Below the pieces are notes generated by a model. It was not told where the DNA came from. It saw nothing but the letters and a program-made list of their open reading frames with translations, and did not search any database. Positions 17,701-27,243 of a DNA stretch of 64,000 bases are shown here, one piece after another. Position numbers and translations under genes: made by a program. The DNA is from Burkholderiales bacterium. Lineage in GTDB: Bacteria; Pseudomonadota; Gammaproteobacteria; Burkholderiales; Burkholderiaceae_C. The stretch is taken from NCBI GenBank assembly GCA_030604135.1, contig JAUVWL010000009.1, positions 1 to 64,000 on the forward strand, written 5' to 3'. Within the stretch, counting starts at the first letter, position 1. Each line of letters starts with the position of its first letter.

Positions 17701-20700
17701 TGAGGTAAACGTTGTAGAGCTTGTGCCCGATCTGCAGGGTACCGATGACGCGGGTCTGGTCATCAGCCAGTGGCTCGATGGCCGCTTCATCGACGGGGGA
17801 CAAGGGGCCTTCGGATTCGACTGGGTCGGAAACCTCGACCAACTCGTTCGCAGATGAATCCTGATGCTCGGCGACCTCTGGCCAAGGCGACGGTGCTGGC
17901 GTTTCATCCACCGCAGGCTCATCCCCAACCGAAGTCGGGTCAAGCACCTGGGGCGACACTGATTCGCTGTCCGTGTCGGCTGTGTTCCGGGCAGTGCCCG
18001 ACAGCGCCTGCAAGGCCGAAAAGTCGATGTTTTCGACGACCGAAAGCTCCGGCACTTCTCCTGGAACCTCCACAAAGAGGTGGTCTTGCTCCAGGCCCGC
18101 GCCGAAGGGCGAGGTGTCGACAAAGTCGACCTGACCTTCGGCAATTCGGGGAATCGGCCCGGCATCGTCTCGGGCGTCGGCGTCTGCAGGCGCATCCACC
18201 GCCTCAGGCCATTCAATCTCGACCACATCGGTGGTCTCGGGCATGACAGGACTTTCGCTTTCGATGGCGATGTCTTCGCTCGTCACCTCGGCAGCCACAT
18301 CGCCCTCTGACAACGCAGGCACCGCTACCACTGCTTGGATCTCGGCCACCACAGCAACATCGGCCTCAGTCGCGTTATCGTGGCTGTCATCCGGCGAGAC
18401 CACGTCGGCTTTCTTCTCCCCCTTGAGGGGCAGGTAAATGCCGTGCTGGCGCAGACTCTCGGCGCTGGCCTTGAATGGCGCCGCGCTCCAGTGGGAGGCG
18501 TCACCCGACTCGATGTCACCGACCCATCGGCCGAAGGCCTGCATGGCTTCAGCCGACAGGGCCAGCATATCGCTGGCGGCCGGCTTCTGTTCGGCCAGGG
18601 CGGCGTTGAGCATCTGCTCCATGGCCCACGCGGCCTCACCGAACTCGTTCAGGGCAACCATGCGCGAACTGCCCTTGAGGGTATGGAAAGCCCTGCGCAA
18701 AGCGGTCAGGTGCTCCAGCTCTGCGGGCGCCACCTGCAGCTGGGCGATGGCCTCCATGCCCTGGCCCACGACCTCACGCGCCTCTTCCAGGAAGATGTCC
18801 TGCAGGTCGTCTTCTGCGTCATCGTCAAGCTGCACAGACGACTTCTCCGCCGTCACAGCGGCAGGGACAGCGGGTGGCGTTGCCTGTGCCAGCTCGGCCA
18901 GCGCCTGTGCGCCTGCCTGGACGTCTGCCCGAATGACCGCTTCGGCCGCGTCCTGGGCGGCCTTGGCCACTGCGGGCTGCTCGGCCAGCGTCGCCTGTGA
19001 CGCGATGTCTCCCAGTCGCTGGCTGAGGCCGGCCAGATCCAGTCCGGACTCGACCTCTTGGACCACACGCTGGACGCCTTCGCCGATGGCTTGAGCGGCT
19101 TCGCGAGAAGGACTCATCGACTCGACGGCAGCGGGGCTGCGACCCATCAGGGGCACGAGCTCTCCCAGCTCCTCGTCGTAGTGGAAGAGCTTCTTGGCCA
19201 GAGCCGGCTGGTAGTTCAGCATGTCGACCATGAAGCTCAATGCGCTCAGGCTGTTCCCCAGCTGCTGGAACGTGCCGGCCGTACGGGCTCTGTCCTCGTC
19301 CACCTCGGTGTCCAGGATCTGTTCGACGCTGGTGCGCATGCGACCCACGGCCTGCACCGCGTGGTCCAGCCCGAGCACCGACAGCACGCCACGCATCTGC
19401 GACAGCTGGCTGACGGCCTGGTGCAGGCCGCCCTTCTCGTGCGGGTTGCGGAAAAACTGGTCAAGCGACTTTTCGGCCTCGCTCAGAGACACCTTGAGTT
19501 CACCGACCACACTGCCCATGGTCTGGCGATCGCTGACACGGCGGTACAGCTGTTCCATCCAGGGTTCAAGCGGCTGGGCAGGCTCACCCGCCAGCACCGC
19601 CTCCAGTCGTGAAGCCAGAGCCTGTGTGCGCTCGGTCATTTCGGGCGCTTGCGGATCGAAGTCCTCGAACGCCGCCTCCAGGAAAAGAGTGGTGGTGGCC
19701 ACTTCCATGGCCAGCTCCGGTCGCACACCGCGCACATCGCGGGCGGCCTGATCTGCCGACTTGACCAGGGCCTGCGCGAGCACGGTGCTCGCCGGATGCA
19801 GCTTGAGAAGGGAGTCGCCCAACAGACCAAAGTGGTCTATCACCTGGCGGGCCCGGCTGCCATCACCGCCCGAGAACAGGGACCAGGATTCCTTGGCCGC
19901 GTGGATGCGCTTGCGCGCCTGGGCCAGCACCGCAGGGTCGTAACGACCGAGGGTGGCCTTCTGGTAGTCCACCGCTGGCGCTTTGTCCAATCCGAAAGCG
20001 TCGCGCACCAGGGGCAGGTGAAGTGACTTTTCCGGCTCGTAGCCCTGCGCCTGCGCACACATGAACAGCAGGTCATGCATCAGGGTCTCGGATATCTGTT
20101 TCTGCCCCTGGGCCAGGGTGGCAAACTGCAGCAGGATCCGGGATGCGGCCCGCTTGACGTAGACATCCATCGGCAACAGGCCTTGGGCCAGCGCCTCGAA
20201 ATAGGCGGCAGCCACCCGCCAGAACGACTGCGTCCGCGGCTCCGCAGCCCCTGCCGATAGACCGGAGCACAGCTTGGAAAGCTGTTGTGCGGCGGCAGCA
20301 CTCTGGGTCTTCACCACAAGAAGGACCAGTCGGTCGAACATTGAACGCAGTGAGGGCTCGCATTGCAACGGTTTGACGCCGTCCGGCGCCGACACCATCA
20401 GGCCCCGATGCTCATGGGTCCACAGGTCAGCCGGATGGATGCGCTCAGCGACCGCGATCTCCTGCACCTCCCGGTACTGGGGAAACAGAGCGACCGGTGG
20501 AACCTGCCGTCCATTGAGCACAGCCTCCAGGTACTCCACCAGGGCAAAGCCGGCCTGCTCAAGCTTTTCAGCCGCTTCGGGCGTGCAGGTCAGCGGTTTC
20601 TGCACAAAGCGCTGTACGGCGGCCTCCATGGCCCGCATCACCTGGGCCGGGGCCGACAGTCCGACCATCTCAAGGGCGCCCACCGCCTGGTGCAGCTGCT

Positions 20701-20905
20701 GGCGCGCCATGCGCAGCGACGAGGGATCGACTGCCTCCAGGTCGTTGTGGCGGGCCTGCTCCGTCTCGCGCACAAAGCGCTTGATGGCCTTGTTGGCACC
20801 GTCGAGCGACTTGCGCAATTCGTCAAAGACCCAGGCCAGCGGGCCCAGATCGGTGACAGGGTTCTCGCCGGAGAGCGCGGAGTCGCTGGTGGTGTCGGAC
20901 AGCAT
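14741..20905 (-). CDS. pilL: Chemotaxis hybrid histidine kinase of the type IV pilus Chp system (ChpA/PilL)
   Basis: 2054 aa. The N-terminal two thirds hold several Hpt-like helical modules: clear phosphotransfer motifs HTLKGSSRM (His near 740) and HTLKGSARL (near 1313), a degenerate HSLAGSSAT (near 1100), and further degenerate modules nearer the N-terminus. Acidic, Pro-rich linkers join them. Then follow the CheA dimerisation and kinase domain (HLLRNCVVHGIE N-box near 1628, DDGAGLDL, GRGVGMDVV), a CheW-like domain, and a C-terminal receiver with SDIEMPRMDG (Asp near 1981). This is the ChpA architecture of Pseudomonas twitching motility and surface sensing, somewhat shorter than the 2472-aa ChpA. 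It is last in the pilGHIJL operon. Confidence 0.94.
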   Translation of the reverse strand: MLSDTTSDSALSGENPVTDLGPLAWVFDELRKSLDGANKAIKRFVRETEQARHNDLEAVDPSSLRMARQQLHQAVGALEMVGLSAPAQVMRAMEAAVQRFVQKPLTCTPEAAEKLEQAGFALVEYLEAVLNGRQVPPVALFPQYREVQEIAVAERIHPADLWTHEHRGLMVSAPDGVKPLQCEPSLRSMFDRLVLLVVKTQSAAAAQQLSKLCSGLSAGAAEPRTQSFWRVAAAYFEALAQGLLPMDVYVKRAASRILLQFATLAQGQKQISETLMHDLLFMCAQAQGYEPEKSLHLPLVRDAFGLDKAPAVDYQKATLGRYDPAVLAQARKRIHAAKESWSLFSGGDGSRARQVIDHFGLLGDSLLKLHPASTVLAQALVKSADQAARDVRGVRPELAMEVATTTLFLEAAFEDFDPQAPEMTERTQALASRLEAVLAGEPAQPLEPWMEQLYRRVSDRQTMGSVVGELKVSLSEAEKSLDQFFRNPHEKGGLHQAVSQLSQMRGVLSVLGLDHAVQAVGRMRTSVEQILDTEVDEDRARTAGTFQQLGNSLSALSFMVDMLNYQPALAKKLFHYDEELGELVPLMGRSPAAVESMSPSREAAQAIGEGVQRVVQEVESGLDLAGLSQRLGDIASQATLAEQPAVAKAAQDAAEAVIRADVQAGAQALAELAQATPPAVPAAVTAEKSSVQLDDDAEDDLQDIFLEEAREVVGQGMEAIAQLQVAPAELEHLTALRRAFHTLKGSSRMVALNEFGEAAWAMEQMLNAALAEQKPAASDMLALSAEAMQAFGRWVGDIESGDASHWSAAPFKASAESLRQHGIYLPLKGEKKADVVSPDDSHDNATEADVAVVAEIQAVVAVPALSEGDVAAEVTSEDIAIESESPVMPETTDVVEIEWPEAVDAPADADARDDAGPIPRIAEGQVDFVDTSPFGAGLEQDHLFVEVPGEVPELSVVENIDFSALQALSGTARNTADTDSESVSPQVLDPTSVGDEPAVDETPAPSPWPEVAEHQDSSANELVEVSDPVESEGPLSPVDEAAIEPLADDQTRVIGTLQIGHKLYNVYLNEADEWSRRLGVCLSEWALECHESLPDEAEALAHSLAGSSATVGFDSLSGVARALEHALGAVAQRQQDGVAATEAQARLFVEASEDIRRLLHQFAAGFLKDPNVELMEALHQVVHGPQDGAGFGLVDEPDIAITSRWAEPASPDGSDLSLGMAASNSAAQADQDDPVADDETVISPLPEMPVRVEEQGSVQDIDDDIDVFDTIDADLFPVFAEEAAELLPQLGGALRQWVARPDNTSARAEVLRNLHTLKGSARLAGALRLGEMVHRMETQAERLGSEVRRSADIEPLQQAFDAINARFEMLRQTDLPAQDIVRTAAEWSPAVDSGDGQSEAQPPTDLTADGADLPPQPQGPLQLPALSVPAPMASRAGAAVRVRPELLDRLMNQTGEVMITRSRMESELVTLRGSLKDLTGNLDRLRLQLRDVELQAETQMQSRLAQAKDANQSFDPLEFDRFTRVQELTRMMAESVNDVATVQRNLQRAVEATEDSLVAQARQTRELQRDLLRTRMVEFEGIAERLYRVVRQASKETGKLVRLDIVGGNIEMDRGVLDRMTGAFEHLLRNCVVHGIEAPEQRMAMGKQAEGRIEVRLKQELNDVSVVFEDDGAGLDLTRLREKAEAQGFITPGTQLSDEESAQLVFMAGLSTASEVSSLAGRGVGMDVVRNDVVALGGRIMTHTRPGKGTSFELVLPLTTAVTQVVMLRAGDLTWGVPSNVVEIVRRVAGAELTQAYTEGRLRAGDEDIPFYWAGALLQSSPQSNEMQSRTLPVVVFRSAAQRVAMHVDEVLGNQEVVVKNLGPQLSRLPGLAGISMLASGAVALIYNPVALATVYGAKVAEWMAARQALNASADVVAGDEVAVPPVSTVPLVLVVDDSITVRRVTQRLLQREGYRVALAADGLQALERLQQERPMVVLSDIEMPRMDGFDLVRNIRADARLADLPVIMITSRIAEKHREHARELGVNHYLGKPYSEDELMALIAHYTQVATEA

Positions 20906-20919
20906 GGGCTTCAGATGGG

Positions 20920-23166
20920 TCAGGCGATCTTGAACCGGGATACCGACTGGCGCAACTCCTCGGCCATCGCCGAGAGTTCACGCACCTGCTGCGCCGTCGA
21001 TCGCGTGCCTTCACCGGTCTGTTCGGTCACGGCAAAAATGTGCTGGATGTTGCCAGCCACCTCGTTGGCCGACTCGGCTTCGCGAAGGGCTGATGTGGAA
21101 ATCTGTTCAATCAGTTCGGCCAGTCGTCGAGACACACGGTCGATTTCGGACAGCGCAGTTCCCGCGTTGTCCGAGAGTTTGGCCCCTTCGACCACACCCT
21201 GTGTGGAGCGCTCCATGGCGGCCACGGCATCTTGCGTGTCGGTCTGAATGGCTTTCACCAGTGCCGCAATCTGGCGCGTGGCATCCGCCGAGCGTTCGGC
21301 CAGGCGCTGCACTTCTTCGGCCACCACCGAGAAGCCCCGTCCGGCTTCACCTGCAGATGCGGCCTGGATGGCAGCGTTCAGGGCCAGCACGTTGGTCTGT
21401 TCGGTAATGTCCGAAATCAGTTCGGTGATCTCGCCAATCTCCTGCGACGATTCACCCAGCCGTTTGATGCGCTTGGAGGTTTCCTGGATCTGGTCGCGGA
21501 TGGCATTCATACCGCCGATGGCATCCTGCACCGCCTGCAGACCCGATTCGGCGGCCTGCAGCGATGCACGGGCCACCTGGGCCGATTCCTGGGCCTGTCC
21601 GGACACCTGGTTGATGCGCTGCGCCATGTCCAGAACGGACTGACCAGTTTCGCGGATCTCCCGCAGCTGTTCGGTGGATGCGGCCAGCAGCTCGGTCGAC
21701 GTGCTTTCCACCGCCGAGGTCGTCTGGGCCACCCGGGTGGCCGTGGCCTGCACGTTGCCCACCAGCGAGCGCAGCTCTTCCACCGTGTAGTTCACTGAGT
21801 CGGCGATGGCGCCGGTGATGTCCTCGGTCACGGTGGCTTCCTGCGTCAGATCCCCTTCGGCCACCGTCTGCAGTTCGTTCATGAGTCGCAAAATGGCCGC
21901 CTGGTTTGCGTCATTGACACGTTTGGCCTCTTGCTCCAGGTTCTCGGCAGAGCGGCGCTGGTTTTCGGCCACCATCTGACGTTGGCGGCTGTCGAGCAGC
22001 TGCACATAAGCCAGCCCACCCGCACACAGCAGCGCGAACAAGGCAGTGCCGAGCAGCAGCGCCACTTCGCCGGCCCCCAGACCAGAACCTGAAGACAGAT
22101 CCGACTGCAGGCGTTCAAGGCCAATGCGCAGGGGTTCGCTGTCATTGACGATCGCGGCCTGCGCCTCGCGTGCAGATACCAGACCCTGAAGGTTGCCCAG
22201 AATGGCACCGGCCTCGGTCCGCGTCTGTTCGTAGAGCTCCAGCAGTGCTTCCAGGTTCTCGCGCACCTGGGCGTCGCGCACGGCACTCAAGCGCAGCTCC
22301 TGGCTGCCATTGAGAAGGCCTTCGCCAATTTCCTTGAAGGTGTTCAAGTCCTTGCCCAACAGGAACACCGCCTCAGGACTGACGCCCTCCAGCGTGAGGA
22401 ACTCGTTGGCCGACTTGCCGATTCGCTGCGTCAGCATCACCAGCTGGCCTGCAGCGGCGATCTCGGCCGCCGGTGCGTTCTGCTGCAATTTCAGCGACGA
22501 CACCGTTTCGGCGATTTCCAGCAAATCGGAAGACTGTCGGTTGATGGTGCGCAGCGCCGTGCCCACCTGGGTCAGCACCTGCTGCTGGGCCAGAATCGCG
22601 GCCGCGTTGCGCTCGGCATCTTCAACTCGAGGCAGCAACTCGGCCACCGCCGGGACGAACTGCGTCCCGACCGCGGTCAGCGACATCTGGGCATTGCCAT
22701 CACGCAGGCCACGTGTGTTGCTGGCCAGGACCTGCGAACTCTCGCGCACTTCAGCGAAGGCCTCAGGTGTTCCCACCAGAGCCTGCGAGACGCTCTTGGC
22801 CAGTCGCTGCGACTGCATCAGAGCCTGACCGGAGGCGGCCACCTGCTGACCCGTTTTCTCGGCCTGGTTGAGGATGTAAACCGTGGAAGCACCCAGCAGC
22901 ACAAGGGCGGCCGCCAGCATCATCGACAGGGTGCGCTGGTGTCGCTCCGGTGGCTTGGTGCCCAGCAGAGGCAGCGTGACCACGCCACCGACAAAAGGAA
23001 CTTCTTCGTCTCCGCCGGCCAGCTGGCTTTCTGCAAAGTCGTCGGGTTGCGCAGCGAGGCTGGCCGCTGCCATTTTCGCCACATCCTGATCGACGGATCC
23101 CGGCAGGTCGGGGTCGTCGCCGGCTTTCTTCTTCGCTGAACCCGGAAAACGATCAAGCAGGGCCAT
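20920..23166 (-). CDS. pilJ: Methyl-accepting chemotaxis protein of the Chp system
   Basis: 748 aa. A cytoplasmic N-terminal stretch of about 80 residues precedes the first membrane segment ([20 protein letters not shown]). A periplasmic region with PilJ-type helical modules follows, then a second membrane segment (about 365-390, [20 protein letters not shown] after EV) and a HAMP-like and signalling domain with the hairpin tip region [16 protein letters not shown]. It feeds surface or chemical signals to PilL through PilI. The start ATG at 23166 and the 15-nt gap to pilL support one operon. Confidence 0.93.
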   Translation of the reverse strand: MALLDRFPGSAKKKAGDDPDLPGSVDQDVAKMAAASLAAQPDDFAESQLAGGDEEVPFVGGVVTLPLLGTKPPERHQRTLSMMLAAALVLLGASTVYILNQAEKTGQQVAASGQALMQSQRLAKSVSQALVGTPEAFAEVRESSQVLASNTRGLRDGNAQMSLTAVGTQFVPAVAELLPRVEDAERNAAAILAQQQVLTQVGTALRTINRQSSDLLEIAETVSSLKLQQNAPAAEIAAAGQLVMLTQRIGKSANEFLTLEGVSPEAVFLLGKDLNTFKEIGEGLLNGSQELRLSAVRDAQVRENLEALLELYEQTRTEAGAILGNLQGLVSAREAQAAIVNDSEPLRIGLERLQSDLSSGSGLGAGEVALLLGTALFALLCAGGLAYVQLLDSRQRQMVAENQRRSAENLEQEAKRVNDANQAAILRLMNELQTVAEGDLTQEATVTEDITGAIADSVNYTVEELRSLVGNVQATATRVAQTTSAVESTSTELLAASTEQLREIRETGQSVLDMAQRINQVSGQAQESAQVARASLQAAESGLQAVQDAIGGMNAIRDQIQETSKRIKRLGESSQEIGEITELISDITEQTNVLALNAAIQAASAGEAGRGFSVVAEEVQRLAERSADATRQIAALVKAIQTDTQDAVAAMERSTQGVVEGAKLSDNAGTALSEIDRVSRRLAELIEQISTSALREAESANEVAGNIQHIFAVTEQTGEGTRSTAQQVRELSAMAEELRQSVSRFKIA

Positions 23167-23227
23167 ATCAAACCTTCCAACAAATCAACTAGATGACGCG
23201 GGCAGCCTAGATCGGCTGCCATGCCGC

Positions 23228-23761
23228 TCAGGCGGCGATCGCGAGGAACTCCGGATATCCGGCCAACATCTGCAGGTCCACCTCGTACCATTCACGCCCG
23301 TCGCTGTCGGTCAGCACGCGAGTGACAAAAGGTGGCGCGTCTTCGGGCGGCTCACCGACCCGGGAGAATGCAGCAGGCTGGCGCAAACCCAGCAAGCGGT
23401 CCACCAGCAAAACGGCATTGACCCCCAGCGCACCGTGGAGGCTTACGAGCCGGGACTCGGAGGTGACGCGATCTGAGACCACAGCACTGCGCGCCCCCTT
23501 CTGCACAAGCTGGGCGAGGTCCACAACGCCATGCAAACCACCTCGCAAGGCGGCGACACCGAGATACCAGGGCTTGGTGTAGGGCACCGATCGCACCCCG
23601 GTCCAGGAGAAAATTTCGCCCGATTGCACCAGCGGAAAGAGGTAGCGCTGACCGCCGGCCTCAACCGCCAGCCAGGAAACGGACACCGCTTCGGAACGAG
23701 CGGCAGACAGCCGTTGCGCAAGGCGTTCCTGAAGCTCCTTGAGAGACTGACGGTTGGACAT
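23228..23761 (-). CDS. pilI: CheW-like adaptor of the Chp system
   Basis: 177 aa, a single CheW domain (VSWLAVEAGGQRYLFPLVQSGEIF, YLGVAALRGGLHGVVDLAQLV). CheW proteins link the receptor PilJ to the kinase PilL at the cell pole. Its place between pilH and pilJ is the standard order. A 61-nt spacer separates it from pilJ. Confidence 0.92.
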   Translation of the reverse strand: MSNRQSLKELQERLAQRLSAARSEAVSVSWLAVEAGGQRYLFPLVQSGEIFSWTGVRSVPYTKPWYLGVAALRGGLHGVVDLAQLVQKGARSAVVSDRVTSESRLVSLHGALGVNAVLLVDRLLGLRQPAAFSRVGEPPEDAPPFVTRVLTDSDGREWYEVDLQMLAGYPEFLAIAA

Positions 23762-23791
23762 GCTCTGACTGTGACGGTCTGACCGGACGGA

Positions 23792-24160
23792 TCAGCCCAG
23801 CGCCCGTATCTTGGAGATCAACTCTTCGCTGTCGACCGGCTTGGTCACGTAGTCACGCGCACCCTGGCGCATGCCCCACACACGGTCGGTCTCCTGATTT
23901 TTGCTGGTGCACATGATGATGGGAATGCTCGAATACTGGGGATCACGCGCGATCGCACGGGTCAGTTGGAAGCCATTCTGACCGGGCATCACCACGTCCA
24001 TCAAAATCAAATCGGGCTTTTCCTCGCTCAGGCGACGAAAGGCTTCATCGGCATTCTCGGCGGTCCGGACCGTGTAGCCGTTTTTACCCAAAAGATCGGT
24101 CAGAACCATGAGTTCGGTCTTGGAATCGTCAACGACGAGCACTTTCTGGATAGGCATCAC
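23792..24160 (-). CDS. pilH: Response regulator PilH
   Basis: 122 aa, a stand-alone receiver: VVDDSKTE acidic pair, phosphoacceptor Asp55 in LILMDVVMPG, the switch Thr/Ser region MCTSKNQ and Lys in YVTKPVDSEEL. In Pseudomonas, PilH counteracts PilG and biases the pilus retraction side. Its start overlaps the pilG stop by 4 nt. Which receiver is PilG and which PilH is taken from gene order and sequence resemblance. Confidence 0.92.
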   Translation of the reverse strand: MMPIQKVLVVDDSKTELMVLTDLLGKNGYTVRTAENADEAFRRLSEEKPDLILMDVVMPGQNGFQLTRAIARDPQYSSIPIIMCTSKNQETDRVWGMRQGARDYVTKPVDSEELISKIRALG

Positions 24161-24552
24161 ACAGCTCCGGTGAGGTTGGCGCCAAACTGCTGCACGGCCT
24201 GCAACAGCTGGTCTTTGGTAAAGGGTTTGGTCAGGTACTCCTGCGATCCGACCATGCGCCCGCGAGCCTTGTCGAACACGCCGTCCTTGGACGAAAGCAT
24301 GACCACGGGAAGACCGGAGAAACGGGCGTTGCGCTTGATGATGGCGCAGGTCTGATAGCCATCAAGGCGAGGCATCAGAATGTCGCAGAAGACCAGGTCG
24401 GGCTGGTAGTCGTTGATCTTGGCCAGGGCATCGAAACCATCCTCGGCCAGCAGCACTTCGTGCCCGCCCTGCTTGAGAAAGATCTCGGCGCTGCGCCGGA
24501 TGGTGTTGCTGTCATCCACCACCAGTACCTTCAGCGAAGATGTCGTGCTCAC
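24157..24552 (-). CDS. pilG: Response regulator PilG
   Basis: 131 aa, a stand-alone receiver with VVDDSNTIRRSAE, phosphoacceptor Asp57 in FCDILMPRLDG and the Lys in YLTKPFTKDQ. In Pseudomonas, PilG promotes pilus extension and cAMP signalling. It heads the pilG-H-I-J-L operon. The rubredoxin gene ends 61 nt upstream in the same direction, a common neighbour in betaproteobacteria. Confidence 0.93.
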   Translation of the reverse strand: MSTTSSLKVLVVDDSNTIRRSAEIFLKQGGHEVLLAEDGFDALAKINDYQPDLVFCDILMPRLDGYQTCAIIKRNARFSGLPVVMLSSKDGVFDKARGRMVGSQEYLTKPFTKDQLLQAVQQFGANLTGAV

Positions 24553-24613
24553 GTTGGGCTTGCTCCGGAGTTAAACGGCATTAAGGGTGTGCGGACAGCC
24601 TGCGCGAAAACAG

Positions 24614-24787
24614 TCAGATCTGCACCATCTCGAAGTCTTCTTTGCGGGCCCCGCACTCGGGACAGGTCCAGTTCATGGGGACATCGGCCCAGGCCGTTCC
24701 TGGCGCTATGCCGTGGTCGGGCGCACCTGCCGCCTCGTCGTAGATCCAGCCGCAAATCAGACACATCCAAGTCTTGGGATCGCTCAT
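24614..24787 (-). CDS. Rubredoxin
   Basis: 57 aa from ATG 24787; a longer frame to 24916 has no rubredoxin sequence before this ATG and is unlikely. The two iron knuckles CLICG (about residues 9-13) and CPECG (about 42-46) give the four Cys ligands of a mononuclear Fe centre. It is a small cytosolic electron carrier; its partner is unknown. It sits just before pilG in the same direction and is divergent from thiD. Confidence 0.95.
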   Translation of the reverse strand: MSDPKTWMCLICGWIYDEAAGAPDHGIAPGTAWADVPMNWTCPECGARKEDFEMVQI

Positions 24788-24940
24788 GTTTATAGGGTTC
24801 AATGGCATAGAATGCAACGATTGTATCGACCGGACAAGTACTGAAAAGTCGTCTGTATGCCACGGGTCACGCTGGATTTCCCGCAGTTGGCGGGGTGTTG
24901 AACAGGCCACCGACACCAGCCCTCACCCATCTTGCGGCTC

Positions 24941-25882
24941 ATGAACGACACCTCACCCCCATCCAAGACCGGTATCGAGCCCGGTCAAGCTTCCCTGCCC
25001 TGTGTCATGGTGTTCAACACCAACGACCCCAGTGGGGCGGGTGGTCTGGCGGCCGATCTCACCGCCATGGCCAGTGCCTCGGTGCATGTTTTGCCGGTGG
25101 TCACGGGCACCTACATCCGGGACACATCCGAAATCCACGATCACATCGCCTTCGATGAGGAGGCCGTGACCGATCAGGCGCGCTGCGCCCTGGAAGACAT
25201 GCCGGTACAGGCCTTCAAAGTCGGCTTTGTGGGCAGCGCCGAGAACCTCAGTGCCATCGCCAGCCTGACCACCGACTACGCCGAAGTTCCGGTGGTGGCC
25301 TACATGCCCGACCTGTCGTGGTGGGACGAGCTGGCCATCGAAACCTACCTGGACGCCTGTATCGAGTTGCTGCTTCCCCAGACCACTGTGCTGGCAGGGA
25401 ACCACAGCACCCTGTGCCGTTGGCTGCTGCCCGACTGGGAGGGCGACAGGCCACCCAATCCCCGCGAAATAGCGCGCGCGGCAGCCGTGCACGGCGTACC
25501 CTATACGCTGGTCACCGGTTTTCATGCTGCCGATCAGCAACTGGAGAGCCATCTGGCCTCACCCGAGACGGTCCTGGCCAGCGCGCGGTATGAGCGGTTC
25601 GAGGCCACCTTCAGCGGCGCAGGCGATACCCTCTCGGCGGCTCTGTGCGCCCTGATTGCCGCAGGTACCGATCTGCAGACCGCCTGTGCCGAGGCGCTGA
25701 ACTACCTCGACCAGAGCCTGGACGCGGGCTTTCAACCCGGCATGGGTCATGCCGTACCAGACCGGCTGTTCTGGGCCCACGATGACGAAGACGCACCGGA
25801 CGATACGCCAGAGACTGACGAATCGGCCGCCGACAGCACGCTCGATGCAGACGACTTTCCGCTGGACACCACCAAGCACTGA
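24941..25882 (+). CDS. thiD: Hydroxymethylpyrimidine/phosphomethylpyrimidine kinase, divergent, with acidic tail
   Basis: 313 aa from ATG 24941 (a TTG nine bases upstream is less likely). The ribokinase-like fold is visible: substrate loop [18 protein letters not shown] and the anion-hole motif [14 protein letters not shown] near residue 230. ThiD phosphorylates HMP and HMP-P for thiamine synthesis. The substrate loop is SGAGGL rather than the usual SGGAGI. The last 40 or so residues form an extra Asp/Glu-rich tail ([15 protein letters not shown]) absent from standard 265-280-aa ThiD. It is followed 11 nt later by hemL. Confidence 0.82.
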   Translation: MNDTSPPSKTGIEPGQASLPCVMVFNTNDPSGAGGLAADLTAMASASVHVLPVVTGTYIRDTSEIHDHIAFDEEAVTDQARCALEDMPVQAFKVGFVGSAENLSAIASLTTDYAEVPVVAYMPDLSWWDELAIETYLDACIELLLPQTTVLAGNHSTLCRWLLPDWEGDRPPNPREIARAAAVHGVPYTLVTGFHAADQQLESHLASPETVLASARYERFEATFSGAGDTLSAALCALIAAGTDLQTACAEALNYLDQSLDAGFQPGMGHAVPDRLFWAHDDEDAPDDTPETDESAADSTLDADDFPLDTTKH

Positions 25883-25893
25883 ACACTTTGCCC

Positions 25894-27195
25894 ATGACCG
25901 ACCGCAACACCGACCTGTTTGAGCGCGCCAAGAACCTGATCCCGGGTGGCGTGAATTCGCCCGTGCGCGCCTTTCGCGCTGTGGGTGGTACGCCGCGTTT
26001 CGTGCAACGGGCGCAGGGCGCGTACTTCTGGGATGCCAACGGACAACGCTACATCGACTACATCGGATCCTGGGGCCCGATGATCCTGGGACACGGTCAC
26101 CCCGCCGTGCTCGAGGCCGTGCAGAAAGCCGCCTTGGATGGTTTCTCGTTCGGCGCGCCGACCGAGCGGGAGGTGGAACTGGCCGAGGAAATCATCAAGC
26201 TGGTGCCCAGCCTGGAGATGGTGCGCCTGGTCAGTTCGGGCACCGAGGCCGGCATGAGCGCCATCCGCCTCGCCCGAGGCGCCACTGGCCGCAAAACCAT
26301 CATCAAGTTCGAAGGCTGCTACCACGGGCACGCCGATGCCCTGCTTGTCAAGGCCGGCTCGGGCCTGGCCACCTTCGGCAACCCGACCAGTGCCGGCGTG
26401 CCACCCGAGGTGGTGCAGCACACGCTGGTCCTCGAATACAACAATGTCGCGCAGATCGAGGCCGCCTTCGCCGAGCACGGTGGAGACATCGCCTGCGTGA
26501 TGATCGAACCGATCGCGGGCAACATGAACTTCGTGCGGGCCAGCGTGCCCTTCGTGCAGCGCATCCGTGAGCTGTGCACACGGCACGGCGCGCTGTTCGT
26601 GTTCGACGAGGTGATGACGGGCTTCCGTGTCGGCCTGGGCAGCGCGCAAGGCCACTACGCCTCGCTGATTCCGGGTTTCGAGCCCGACATGACGGTGATG
26701 GGCAAGGTCATCGGTGGCGGCATGCCGCTGGCGGCTTTCGGCGGCAAGCGCGCGGTGATGGAACACCTGGCGCCGCTGGGTGGTGTCTACCAGGCTGGCA
26801 CGCTGTCGGGCAACCCGGTGGCCACCGCCTGCGGCCTCGCGACACTGAAGGAAATCCAGAAGCCCGGTTTCTTCGATGCCCTGTCACGCCGCACCCGATC
26901 GCTGGTGGACGGCCTGAAGGCCGCGGCCGATGCCGAAGGCGTCCCCTTCAGCGTGGACTGCCAGGGTGGCATGTTCGGCTTCTTCCTGATGCCCGAGCTG
27001 CCGCAGAACTACGCAACCGTCATGACGACCGAGGGCGCGAAGTTCAACAAGCTGTTCCACGGCCTGCTGGATCGTGGCGTGTACATCGCGCCGGCCCTGT
27101 ATGAAGCGGGTTTTGTGAGTGCATCCCACTCCGACGAGGACGTGGCCACCACGGTGGCAGCGGCGCGCGAGGTTTTTGCCCGCCTGACCGGCTGA
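25894..27195 (+). CDS. hemL: Glutamate-1-semialdehyde 2,1-aminomutase
   Basis: 433 aa from ATG 25894 (a TTG six bases earlier is possible). It is a class III PLP aminotransferase fold enzyme of the C5 haem pathway, converting glutamate-1-semialdehyde to 5-aminolevulinate. The start [20 protein letters not shown], the [10 protein letters not shown] segment and the PLP lysine in [10 protein letters not shown] are all intact. Haem supply is relevant to the RcoM and cytochrome genes nearby, but no link beyond the shared region is shown. Confidence 0.96.
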   Translation: MTDRNTDLFERAKNLIPGGVNSPVRAFRAVGGTPRFVQRAQGAYFWDANGQRYIDYIGSWGPMILGHGHPAVLEAVQKAALDGFSFGAPTEREVELAEEIIKLVPSLEMVRLVSSGTEAGMSAIRLARGATGRKTIIKFEGCYHGHADALLVKAGSGLATFGNPTSAGVPPEVVQHTLVLEYNNVAQIEAAFAEHGGDIACVMIEPIAGNMNFVRASVPFVQRIRELCTRHGALFVFDEVMTGFRVGLGSAQGHYASLIPGFEPDMTVMGKVIGGGMPLAAFGGKRAVMEHLAPLGGVYQAGTLSGNPVATACGLATLKEIQKPGFFDALSRRTRSLVDGLKAAADAEGVPFSVDCQGGMFGFFLMPELPQNYATVMTTEGAKFNKLFHGLLDRGVYIAPALYEAGFVSASHSDEDVATTVAAAREVFARLTG

Positions 27196-27208
27196 GTCTT
27201 CTCATGGC

Positions 27209-27235
27209 GCCCAGGGATCGGAACGATCCCTGGGC
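27209..27235. terminator. Strong hairpin after hemL
   Basis: GCCCAGGGATCG-GAA-CGATCCCTGGGC, a perfect 12-bp stem with a 3-nt loop, starts 13 nt after the hemL stop and ends 9 nt before the stop of the convergent lipoprotein gene. It lacks a U-run, but stem and position suggest a shared terminator. Confidence 0.65.
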
Positions 27236-27243
27236 CAATGAAA

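Noticed and set aside
25747..26766. Minus-strand open frame opposite thiD/hemL
   Set aside because: Antisense shadow; both plus-strand genes have clear family motifs.
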